A stretch of DNA of 64,000 nt, taken from contig CM042092.1 in the NCBI GenBank assembly GCA_023512835.1, positions 47,892,400 to 47,956,399 on the forward strand. The letters are read 5' to 3'. Below are positions 22,136 to 32,837 of this stretch, piece by piece. The stretch comes from Taxillus chinensis (taxonomy: Eukaryota > Streptophyta > Magnoliopsida > Santalales > Loranthaceae). The position numbers and the translations under genes are program-made. The stretch's first letter is position 1; each line of letters starts with the position of its first letter. The notes beneath the pieces were generated by a model. It saw nothing but the letters and a program-made list of their open reading frames with translations. It made no database searches and was not told where the DNA came from.

Positions 22136-23840
22136 TGTAATGACCCATGTTTTGGGATGTGAGGAGTTAGTCCCAGTCTTGTCTTTTGGGTGGAAATTGT
22201 TGGATTTTAGGGAGTTTTATTTCCACACACTTTGGCTAAATCATCTTGTATGCTGATAAGCAAGCAAGAGGCAAAGTTTGAGCCCAATAGGGAGTGCACG
22301 TGAGAATGCACGTGAGAAGGGCTTTTCACATGCAGTGAGATTTTTGCATGGGAGCCTTCCTGATGTTGTTCTAAGGCTTGTGGTAAAATTCTAGAACATT
22401 TAGACGTGCCCGTGAGAAAGGCCTTTCTCACGTGCAACCTCTATTACCCTTGTTTTGTTATTCTGATACTCTTTTGCTAAAGGACCATGGTGAAATTATG
22501 AGTGTTTTGTCCTGTGTGGTTGCAAAAAGGTTGTAGTCTCATCATAAAACTACGTCGTTTTGATGCTGGGATTCATTTATTCAAAACTACGTCATTTTGG
22601 GGTTTGAGTTGTCTATATGTAGAGGTGAAGGCTCCTTGTTCTAGGTTTAGGGTTCTCTTCTTCAGCCACCGCAGCCGTCGCAGAGAGAGAGAGAGAGAGG
22701 AGAGTTCTGGCCATTGCTGCTATGGTGTTTCTCATGGGCGGATGACGTTCGGCGTGGGAGCAGGATCGTTGCTGTGGTGATACTTTTTCCTATAGGTAGG
22801 GGTTCTATCTTTCCTGGTCTGTCCCGGGGTTAGGCCCTGTGTAGAGGATTTGTAGAGTTTCTATTGTTATTGTTATATTATTTATATATAAATTCATATA
22901 GGTGTGACCTCCTATATGAATGTTGGCCTTCAGTGGCGTCTTGGTGTGATTCTGACGTTGGGTGGGCAGTGCATGTTAAATGTTCGATAAAATGCCTGTG
23001 TGAATATGTCTGTGTGAATATGCCTACTAAGTGTTTGGTTTTATGCCTGAGTGGCTAGGTTTGTGCATTGGTGAATGTGTGCCTCCTAAGTGATTGGTTT
23101 TATGCCTGAGTGGCTGGGTTTGTGCTTTGGTGAATGTGTGCCTACTAAGTGTTTGGTTTTATGCCTGAGTGGCTATGTGTACCATGTTTTGTGAAACCCG
23201 GTGGCTGTGGAAGCCCGAGACTGTGTTGTGAAACCCAACGGCTGTGGAAGCCCAGGACTGTTTTGTGAAACCTGGTGGCTGTGGAAGCCCGGGACTGCTC
23301 TTGGAACCCGGTGGCTATGGAAGCCCGGGACTGTTCATGTGGTAGCCTGTGTGGCTATGGGAATGACTATATTTGTTGATATGGCTTGTTGATATATCTG
23401 TTGAAATAATTGTATCACGACACTGCACTTGTGCACATGGCATGTAGATGCTAGGAGCATGGGATGGGTTGGGGAGACATGATCCCTACTGAGCTGTGCT
23501 TGCTCACCCCTCCTACCGTGTTGTTTTCTTTACAGGGACCTACAGGCGTTAGGTGGGAACATCAAGGTGGAAGACCTGCTTGTGGCTTGCTTATTGTTAA
23601 TTGAGTTTTGTTGTTTTTGTGTGAGCTTTGTAACCCCAGTGGGAAGATATTGTAATGAAGTTTAATGAAATAAAAGCATGTTTGGACACGTTTGTAATGT
23701 TTGAACTTAATAGATAAATGATTTTGTCTCTGAATATAAAATGTGAAGCATACGTTGTATTTTAACCCCCTTTATCCAAACTCGGGTAACGGAAGGGTCA
23801 CGTTCCGGTCTCCTCGGGTTGAAAAATCCGGGGCGTGACA
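22136..23840 (+). repeat. Ty3-A 5' LTR (A3)
   Basis: 1705 bp, TGTAATGACC...CGTGACA, followed by a PBS at 23844-23855. A TATA-like tctatatg lies at about 22611-22618 and a (GA)n tract at 22683-22699. The U5 part carries three or four units of about 33 bp built on 'ggctgtggaagcccggga' at 23200-23340. That is a different array from the one at the same place in A2. Confidence 0.92.
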
Positions 23841-23843
23841 ATA

Positions 23844-23855
23844 TGGTATCAGAGC
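23844..23855 (+). other. Primer binding site of Ty3-A (A3)
   Basis: tggtatcagagc, complementary to initiator tRNA-Met, three bases after the LTR end. It confirms a plus-strand element whose gag begins 460 bp downstream. Confidence 0.9.
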
Positions 23856-24314
23856 ATGGTTTAGTTGGCCTAGGGTAGTGGGCGTACTTGGTTATCTTGA
23901 GTCATTTGGAGGAGCCAGGAGGGAGATGCCTGATCAACATGGTCCTCTTTGAGCCTCTAAGGTGTACTTAGGGTAGTCCAGTCTTGTGGTAGGGTTTGCA
24001 TGCATGGGCATTAGGGCACTAGCTGCATTTGCTTATGTGTGTTTGTATGGATGTTGTACATGTGGAACAAAAAAAATGCTATGTACAATATGGATTAAAC
24101 TGTGACAATGTGAAATGTGATTGAGTGTGAAATATGAAATGTGTTTTTTTCCTTGTTTATATGGGCTGTATGCAATGTGGATTGAACGGTGTAATATGTA
24201 TTAATGCAAAGAGTAGTGCTATGTGACATATTTGTTAAGTGGGGTAGAGGTAGTGTCGCGCGATAGTTAGTGAATGCGATTTGACCAATATCTTTCTTAC
24301 TTCGTGTAGTAAGA

Positions 24315-27280
24315 ATGCCACCGAGGAGAGTGACATGCGTGTCTGGGGCAGTGGTTGATGAGTCATCTACCCATGAGGGTCCGGGTGCGGGGCAGTCCGC
24401 TGGAGGACATGCGCTGTTGCTAGCGCAGCTGCGAGAGGGCATCCGACTAGAAGTCCAAGAGCTGAGGGAAGGTATCCGGCAAGAAGTTCATGAGGAGGTG
24501 CGCCATGAGATGGCGGCATAGCAGGTGGTGCCACCACCACCACCACCAGTGGGGGAGCTACCTCGTGAGCGTGAGAGTTCGCTGGGCGGCGTAACGATTC
24601 ATGCAGAGGATGATGTGGTGACACGGTTCCGAAAGGAATAACCTCCAAGGTTCAAGGGAGAAGGGGATCCCGTGGTAGCTGAGCAATGGTTGAGACAGAT
24701 CGAGCATGTGTTTTCCTTTCTCCTACCCCGGGAGGAGGATAAGGTGAGACTGGCCATTCGGCAACTAGAGGGGAGTGCTCTAGAGTGGTGGTTGAGTGTC
24801 GCGGGGAGCCGTGCGGTGCAGTTCATGCTATGGGAAGAGTTTTTGCAGCTCTTCCATGACGAGTTCTTTTCAGAGTCCTTGAGATGGCAGAAGAGGGAGG
24901 AGTTTGGCAGCTTGAGGCAGGGATCAAGAACGGTACCTGAGTATGAGCGAGAGTTCCGGAGCTTGAGTAAGTTTGCTCCCGTGACTGTGGCAAAGGAGGA
25001 CCTGAAGGTCCACAAGTTCACTTTGGGCCTTAGGCCAGCCCTTAGGCAGAGAGTGGTGATCCTGCGCTTGAGGACTTATGCTGAGGTTGTGGAGACGGCT
25101 CGTATCACTGAGAGAAAGCTGGATGATGGGAAGCAGGCCCATCAGGGTCGCCAGTTGCAGGGCAGATCTGAACGTGATTCGGGGCCCAAGAGGCCCAAGA
25201 CCGAAGAGAGAGACAATAGTTCCTTCCGCAGCAGGGGACAGATATCGGTGCACCCAGGGAGGTCTAGCTTTGGCGGTAGCAGACAGGGAGGTCTAGCAGG
25301 AGGTCTCCCCAGCAGTTGTCATTGCTGTGGGGAGCAAGGCCACTTCAAGAGTGAGTGTCCAAAGAAAGACTGGAAATGCAATAGTTGTGGACAAGAGGGC
25401 CATGTGAGCCGGGTTTGTCGGAGTGGCAATAGGGGAGTTGGAGGCATGGCATCCAGCACGAGAAGTGATGCCAATTTCCGTGCACCAGTAGAGACACTAG
25501 CTCATCAGTGGCAGGCTAGTCAGGCCAGATCGAACCAGACCCGACCCCAGGGGAGGCCGGAGCGGTAGCAGACTGAAGCTGGAGGCAGCCTTGGCGGGAA
25601 GCGCCCATTGAGTGAGCCGACCAGTGGCACGGGCCAATGGAGGGTGTTTGCGCTGGAGGCGATGTACCAGGAGGAGGCTAAGCTACCACCCCCACCGGCG
25701 GAGGGTGGAGCAGGACCATCAGTGGTTAGAGGTACCCTTTTGATCTCCCGTCCGTTAGCTTCTGTTCTTTCAGATACGGGTGCATCGTGTTCTTTTGTTG
25801 CTGAGCTTGTAATAGATAGCTTGGGGTTGGTTTGTGTGGAGGCAGCGAGGCCCCTAGTTGTTGAATCTCCAGTGGGGGGTATGATTGAGGTGCGGCGTGT
25901 TTGCCGTGACTGTGTGTTAACCATAGGAAGTCTGGAGCTAAGCTTTGACTTGTATGTAATGCCCTTGCGTACTTTTGACCTGATCTTGGGTATGGATTGA
26001 CTTATGGCTTTCCAGGCCAAGATAGATTGTTATCGGCGGCATGTATCCTTCGTGACACCTGTAGGGACCTCTTGCACCCTGCAGGGGGAGTGGGACTATG
26101 AGGCGAGTCGAGCTGGGCCGGTGTTGGACCAGTGGGGTGCCATTACCCACAGGTGTGCAGCCCTGACCTTTGTTGAGGAAGGGAGAGTAGAAAAGAGAGT
26201 GGGGCCAGCTGTCATTGACCAATTTCAGGATGTCTATCCTGACCAGTTAAGGAGTCTACCTCCTAAGAGAAGTGTGGAGTTCACCATTAAGTTGGTACCG
26301 GGAACTGGTCCATTCTCCCAAGTGGCTTACCGTATGGGGCCAGCAGAGTTGAGGGAGCTGCAGAGGCAAATAGAGGAGTTGGTGGACTAGGGGTATATCA
26401 GACCGAGTACCTCGCCTTAGGGTGCTCCGGTGCTCTTTGCAAAGAAGGCAGATGGCATGCTACGCCTTTGCGTCGACTATAGGAAGCTGAATTCGGTGTC
26501 TGTGAAGAACAAGTATCCGTTGCCTCGGGTAGATGACTTGTTTGACCAGTTGAGTGAAGCCCAGTGGTTTTCCAAGATAGATCTACGGTCGGGGTATCAT
26601 CAGTTGAGGGTTAGGGAGGAGGACATCCCTAAGAATGCGTTTCGCTGCAGGTATGGGCACTATGAGTGGGTAGTGATGCCTTTCGGGATCACTAATGCAC
26701 CAGCAGTGTTCATGCATTTGATGAACCAGGTCTTTGCTCCATATTTGGATTCTTTCGTGGTAGTGTTTATAGATGATATCTTGGTATATTGCAAGACGGA
26801 GAGGGAGCATGTGGCGCATTTGGCAATAGTGTTGCAAACCTTGAGGGAGCAGCAGTTATTTGCTAAATTTAGCAAATGTGAGTTTTAGATACAGGAGGTT
26901 CACTTCCTTGGCCATGTGGTGTCCGCTGAGGGAGTTAGGGTGGACCCAGCCAAGATTGAGGCTGTGGCATCATGGGAAAGGCCAACCAATGTTTTCGAGA
27001 TTCGTAGTTTTCTTGGCTTGGCAGGGTATTACCGTCGTTTTGTAGAGGGATTCTCCCGTTTGGCAGCTCCTATGACGGCGTTGACCCGGAAGGGAGTGAA
27101 GTTTGAGTGGACTGATAAGTGTCAGCAGGCGTTTGAGGCTCTCAAAACCCGTTTGACCACTGCACCGGTGTTGAGGTTACCTCGGGAGGATATCCCATAT
27201 GAGGTATATTGTGATGCGTCCAGGGTTAGTTTGGGGTGTGTGCTTATGCAGGAGCAAAGTGTGGTAGCTTATGGGTCAAG
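24315..27280 (+). pseudogene. Ty3-A Gag-PR-RT-RNaseH polyprotein, stop-riddled, no frameshift
   Basis: A single frame from ATG 24315 (MPPRRV) to 27280, interrupted only by stops at 24519, 24639, 25566, 25998, 26388, 26418 and 26886. Gag: capsid core 'EQWLRQIEHVFSF' to 'LEWWLSVAG', then two CCHC knuckles 'CHCCGEQGHFKSEC' and 'CNSCGQEGHVSRVC' (about 25320-25430). Protease: 'SDTGASCSFVAE' at about 25770. RT: '[13 protein letters not shown]', '[11 protein letters not shown]', '[10 protein letters not shown]' and the catalytic 'VFIDDILVY' (about 26765). RNaseH opens with '[18 protein letters not shown]' and is cut at 'VAYGS'. The rest of RNaseH, the integrase and the 3' LTR are missing. Domain order fits Ty3/gypsy, and the knuckle pair and RT wording fit a Del/Tekay-like chromovirus, though no chromodomain is present to confirm it. 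Confidence 0.93.
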
Positions 27281-27311
27281 AACCCAACAAGTCAACAAGT
27301 CAACCACATAG
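27281..27311. other. Templated filler at a deletion junction
   Basis: Between the broken RNaseH frame and the truncated LTR lie about 31 bp made of two pieces found again just downstream: gaacccaacaagtca (27280-27294 = 27361-27375) and gtcaaccacatagcat (27299-27314 = 27326-27341). Such patchwork is typical of error-prone end joining with local template copying. Confidence 0.75.
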
Positions 27312-28348
27312 CATATGCCTGCCCCGTCAACCACATAGCATCATCTGTGCTTCACGGTGAGAACCCAACAAGTCATAGAACCCAAGCCCCAATTCCTCAA
27401 ACCAACATACCAACACCAATATGACATTAAGGTTCACCATACTCCCTTTATAACTGAAGCTAGTCTTCACAAACCGATCATCATTCCTTGACCAAGGAAG
27501 GAGATACCCATAGGAGTTATTTTCTTGAAATAAAAAGTCCCGGCATTGGGTCTCCATATTATAACTATAACAATCTGATTTTTGGGGATTTTTCTGAGAT
27601 GTCTAACCCCACTTTCCAAAAATCCACTTCTACGAAAAACTGGATTTTTCCGAGATTTTACACTAAATCCCAATTTTGACATTTTGAAAGAGTAGAATTT
27701 ATTTTTCTAGTATTTTTGTTTGAATCCAAATGGGGGGTATTTTGTTATTTACATTGTAACTTAAGTATAATGGTCTAGTCCAGTCAAACTGGAACTGCAC
27801 TGTCCAACTGCTCGAGACACTGCTCGAAACTGCCTGCTCGAGACAGCTCGAAACACCTGCTCGATGCTACATTCTGCTCGATGCTCCTTGCTCAAAGCCT
27901 CTGCTCGAGGCTACATTCTGCTCGACGCTCCCTACTCTAGGCCTCCGCTCGAGACTACTCGAGACTCTGCTCGAAGCTGCTCGAAGCTAGCCTCGAGCAT
28001 TTCCCCAATCACGAACTACCGACTACGTTCTTCCCCAATTAGTCCCCAAACCCAATTATACTCGTTAAATCTCAATTTTTAAGCAACAATTCATCTCTAT
28101 TAAGGGTTTCTAACATCATCTAGCCACATTAGGCTACCAAACAACCTAAATCATCTAGGTTTCATGCTCAATTTCCACTTTCCCCAATTTCTAGGGTTCA
28201 TCACGAATTTTCATGATTTCATCAAATTTTTACATGTTAATCCAATGAAACAACAAAGAAAGGGTGAAGAATCAATGGAACACCTACCTAGAATGATTCT
28301 TGATGCTTGAACGAGCTCAAAACGCCCCAAATCGAAGGCTCCAAGCTT

Positions 28349-28400
<52 letters not shown>

Positions 28401-28784
28401 CTCTCTAACGCAGAAACGCAGAAACGTAACGTGGAAGCTCTCTTTCCCATATTTATATTTCTGTATTTTCTTTCATTAATAAATCCCAAAAATATTAATT
28501 GACCTCCCAAGGTCACGAACTCCAAATTGAGCCCAAGTAAAGTCAAAACGCTCAAAATGACGAGCACATCACTATCCAGATATTTTCCAACCCAATTAAC
28601 CGCTCAAACACAAGGTCAACCAATACACACCGAAAAGTCAATAATCGGGCCACTTGGGGCCTCGACCCGGAATCGGGTCCAATTATTGTCAAAATGCTCA
28701 CACTGACGAACACAATATTGTCCAGATGTTTTTAGCAACAGAGAAAGACTATCTCTCAGCCCTACCCAAGTACGGGTCTTTACA
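27312..28784 (-). repeat. Ty3-E 3' LTR (truncated at its 3' end)
   Basis: On the minus strand it begins TGTAAAGACC at 28784 and corresponds to 43073-44620 of the full LTR. The last 650 bp or so are lost at the junction with Ty3-A. It holds a CTCGA-rich stretch (about 27811-27990) and a (CT)n run at 28352-28397, both present in the partner LTR. Confidence 0.88.
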
Positions 28785-29079
28785 TCCTCCCCAGCTTACG
28801 ACTTTTCGTCCTCGAAAATAAAACACATGCCCAAAGGACATAGCAAAATTCAAGCTCAAGCACCGCACAACAACAAGACACAAACACATGATCATCAACA
28901 TGATTACCAAGTACACATGTGCAGTGCAACTCACAACAAGCTAAAAAGGCTCACAAGATCCAACAACACCAAGCTAAACCACATCTCAAGCATAACCCCA
29001 TAAGGGTACAAAACATATGCAAAATGAATGCATAAAATATAATTCATACCTCAGGGAAGGTCCTCATATCCTCCCCACC
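28785..29079 (-). other. Ty3-E 3' internal end with two polypurine-like tracts
   Basis: The reverse complement of 28785-28797 (tggggagga) touches the LTR start and is the expected PPT. A second near-identical tract (ggtggggagga) lies at 29069-29079, immediately after the pol stop codon and 284 bp away. The spacer between them is non-coding. Confidence 0.6.
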
Positions 29080-30091
29080 TCAGGACTGATCATCCTCAAA
29101 CAACTCAGAATGAAGAACTCGCATTTGGCTCTCTTTCTCTCAAGTCTGCTCCTCCATGCCTCCATGTCGCCATAACACCCGAACCAGTGGGATCGTCTTG
29201 CCCCGCAAGACCTGCTCCCGCCTGTCCAAAATCTGTACCAGCATCTCAACAACGGCATCATTGTCAGCCAAGTCTATCTCGCAATAGTCCAGCACATGAG
29301 AAGGATCTGGGTGATACCGTCTCAACTGAGACACATGGAACACATCAGGTACTTGTGCTAACTCCAATGGCAAAGCTAATCGGTAAGCCACTGCGCCTAT
29401 GGTGGCAATAATCTCAAATGGCCCCACAAAATGAGGGGAGAGTTTGGATCCACGCCCAAACCTCTGATGCCCTTGACGCGGTGAAACCCGCAAAAATACG
29501 CGATCACCCACCTCAAATTGTAAAGGTCGACGCCTCTGATCCGTGTAGGACTTCTGCCTACTCTGCGCTGTCAACATATGCTATCGAATCAACTGCACTA
29601 TCTCCGTGGTCTCTCAAACCATATCGGGACCGAGAACCGCTGTCTCTCCCGTCTGTGCCCAACACAAAGGTCACCTACAAGGCCGCCCATACAGTGCCTC
29701 ATACGGAGCCATCCCAATCGTGGCCTGATTAATGTTGTTGTAAAAGAACTCCACCAAAGGAAGGTGAGTCTCCCAACAACCTCCAAAATCTAGGATAGAG
29801 GCACACAACATATCCTCGAGTGTCTGAATCATCCGCTCCAACTAACCATCTGTCTGCAGATGAAAAGCTGTACTCAGGTTCACTCTAGTACCCAAGGCTT
29901 GCTGCAACTGTCTCCAAAATTGAGAGGTTAACCTAGCATCCTGATTAGATACAATAGACAATGGGACTCCATGCAACTGCATAATCACATCGAGATACCT
30001 CTGTCCCAAAGCCCTCACTGGGTCTGTCTCTCGAATCAAAATAAAATGCGCCGATTTGGTCAATCGGTAAACAATAACCAATATAGTTAGT
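29080..30091 (-). pseudogene. Ty3-E integrase C-terminal part with chromodomain
   Basis: The minus-strand frame begins inside the integrase core at 'VYRLTKSAHF'. It keeps 'DARLTSQFW' (the second catalytic Asp region) and, after a stop near 29850, the rest of the core and the GPF-type C-terminal domain 'VFLRVSPRQGHQRFGRGSKLS' region with 'PHFVGPFEI'. 'HVSQLRRYHPD' precedes a chromodomain-like end, 'ILDRREQVLRGKTIPLV' and 'VLWRHGGMEEQT', with a TGA where Trp is usual (near 29139). The frame stops at 29080. The GPF/chromodomain arrangement places E in the chromoviruses, probably Del/Tekay. Other stops lie in 29578-29840. The start is cut by the insertion of element F. Confidence 0.88.
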
Positions 30092-31775
30092 ACTAGGAAC
30101 GCGACGTCCTCACGCCCACACCCGAGGGGTCGAGGGGATTAGTAGCCAACTATATCCTGTACAAAACTACAATAGGGGTAGAATTGCACTAAATGATGAA
30201 ATTCAACATAAGACTTGGTCAGTAAATACGGTACAGTAATGCTTTCATTCCTTTTCCATAAATATGCAACACACATTAAAGTAATTTATGTACTTATAAA
30301 TTCTTAGTACAAATCTAATACAACTTTCACGGACCCTCGTCCAGATAATTCAAATAAATAAACAAATTATGTTATAAAAATCCATAATCCAAGTTTTACA
30401 AAATATTAGTTAAATAACAAGTAACCTCGGTCCAGCCTCTACCGAATAGGTCGATACCTGAAACATGTCAACGAAGTAGGAGTGAGCACAAATGCCCAGT
30501 AGGTGATCTCCATCTCCTCACCATCCTATAATAAGAAATCCTAAGTCAACATGGTCAGTGGATGCTTGTGGCACTATAGTGTTCTACTCTATCACAATAA
30601 GTTCACACTCAATCACAAAATATAACATCATACACATTACATTTCATTCGTTAAGGTTACACACCGAATGATCCAACCATCCACTGGATTCCCGCAACCA
30701 ACACCAAGGATCCCAATCACTATCAGACAGCCATATGTGGGACCTGTGGTGTCCCTAATGACAACCTGCCACATATGGGACCTAGGTTAACCGGCCACAT
30801 AGGGGACCCGTGGCCTCTTGGCAGCCCTATATAGGACCCGCAGTTAACCTGACTAATTTCACCAATAAATTCACACATACAACCAACAAATAATAATTCC
30901 AATAGCCAGTTTTGCAACATGTAGTTCATTTAAATAGTTAAACCATCAATAATGTGCCACAAACAACAATTATAACCCAACAAATAGCAGTAAGTCCAAT
31001 GATTTTAATTTAATTAAACTAACCAGATCAAACAATTTCCTCAATATTATACTAATAATGTCAAACTCTAAAACATATATGTATATTTACTAACTAAGAA
31101 TTTTAATATTATTTATGTATAAGCTAAAAGCAGCCTCTAGGGCTGGCTCGCTGGAACGCTGGGGAAGGCACAGGTGCCTTGGTTCCCTTCCATGACGATC
31201 GCCCCCTCCACAAGCGGCACTCTCTGAACACGCCGACCGACCCGACCGTCGGAAGTCCGGTGTGCCACGTTGCTCGAAAGACCAGGCCAATTTGGCCTGG
31301 TGCAAGACATATTCATAATAATACTAATGATAAAATAAAATATGAACAAGGGACGTTGGATGCAAGCATGGCCACGTTAATTCTACCGAGCAGGCTACGT
31401 TATAATATACCAAGCCAGGTCGTTGAAGGAGGTATATCATGATGATGGTAATTGATAATAATCAATATGATGTTTTTAAAGAATTATGATGAAAAAGGGT
31501 GCAGGCATGCTGTAATCGAATTTCGGTTGCCGTGAAAGGTTAGAGGCGTGGGGGAAAAAAATCCACCTTATATATATATATATATATATATATGCTTTGG
31601 GATCGACCAGTAAGTCCCGTGATTATTAGTACCGATAGCTTATTATTTCTCCACACCTGCTGTCAACATCACACCTACCAAGGTATTTTAGGAATTACTC
31701 AAGGTTAATAGCAGCAGGTGTGATAGGCCAGTGGAGAAGCAGATAGGCGACTCAAGGTATATCGCAAGATATCTA

Positions 31776-31818
<43 letters not shown>

Positions 31819-32837
31819 AAACATAGCACAGGCTCCAACACCTACGATTCCTAAGAAGTCCGTGTTCCCAGATTCGACCCTACAGATAAAATCAACCCCC
31901 CCCTCTCCCTGACTTCATTATCTGATAAAAATAAATCTCTCCGCCTAGCATCTTCGTAAAATGATATTTATAATGATAATAATAATAGGTATTAACGAAG
32001 CCAGATGATAAAGTGAAAGCAAAGGAAGAAAGGATGCCGGCGTAGGTACCCGAATTTTCGAAAACGTGAAGGGGTAAAGAGGTGGAAGAATCGGCTGTGT
32101 TTGTATAATAATATATATATGTATTCGCATATCAATTAAATCGAACATATATTTCTCCCTAATAGTCTGCATCCGTGCAATAGAATAACGAGAAAAATAA
32201 GGATCACCTACCTGGATTAAGCTTCCAATGATTGAACATCAGGAACTGCTGCTCTCTGTTTTCTTCCTTCATAGCGCTGCATGGAACGAGCGCTGTGTGA
32301 TGGAGCTGGCACGGAGTGGATGAAGAGCCCGTGCGTCAAAGTGATGGGGTCGTCGCTGCACTGCGCTGGACGAAGACGGCTGGGCGTGAAGACCCGGCAC
32401 GCGTGTGAAGTGATTGGTTGCAGGCGGCATGGGTGAAAATGGTGAGGAGGTGTGATGGTGACGGCTTGCTGCTAGAGGCTCGCGCAGCTGCGCACGCACC
32501 AATGTAGGGTTTCCTCTACGTTCCCCTTTATATATCCCCTTAAATAATAATAATAATAATAATAATTTATAATAATAACATTAATCTCAATAATTTTTTT
32601 ATTAATAATAGTAATAATAAAAATAATAACCATAATAATTCTAACAATAATTATAATGACAGTAATAACAATAATAATAATATACACAAAATACTAAAAT
32701 GTCTTCGCGGAACCTCAGACTCCAAACTAAGCCCACTTACAGCCAAAATGCTCATGTCGACAATCACATCGCCTCTTAAATATTATCATCCTCAAAATAA
32801 ATCAACTTACAATATCACTTAAATACGAGTCTTTACA
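30092..32837 (-). repeat. Element F 3' LTR
   Basis: Matches 36284-39070 along its length but lacks about 35 bp at the outer (left) end, the side where the host lost sequence. Carries a TATA box (tttatatat at 32527-32535, read on the minus strand), a (TAA)n array near 32543-32690 and a (CA)n run at 31779-31806. In a 280 bp sample compared by eye with the partner, about three substitutions were seen. Confidence 0.88.

Noticed and set aside
32472..32687. Open frame rich in Ile/Tyr, like a membrane protein
   Set aside because: It comes from the (TAA)n array in the F LTR and is repeated at 38651-38866 in the partner LTR.
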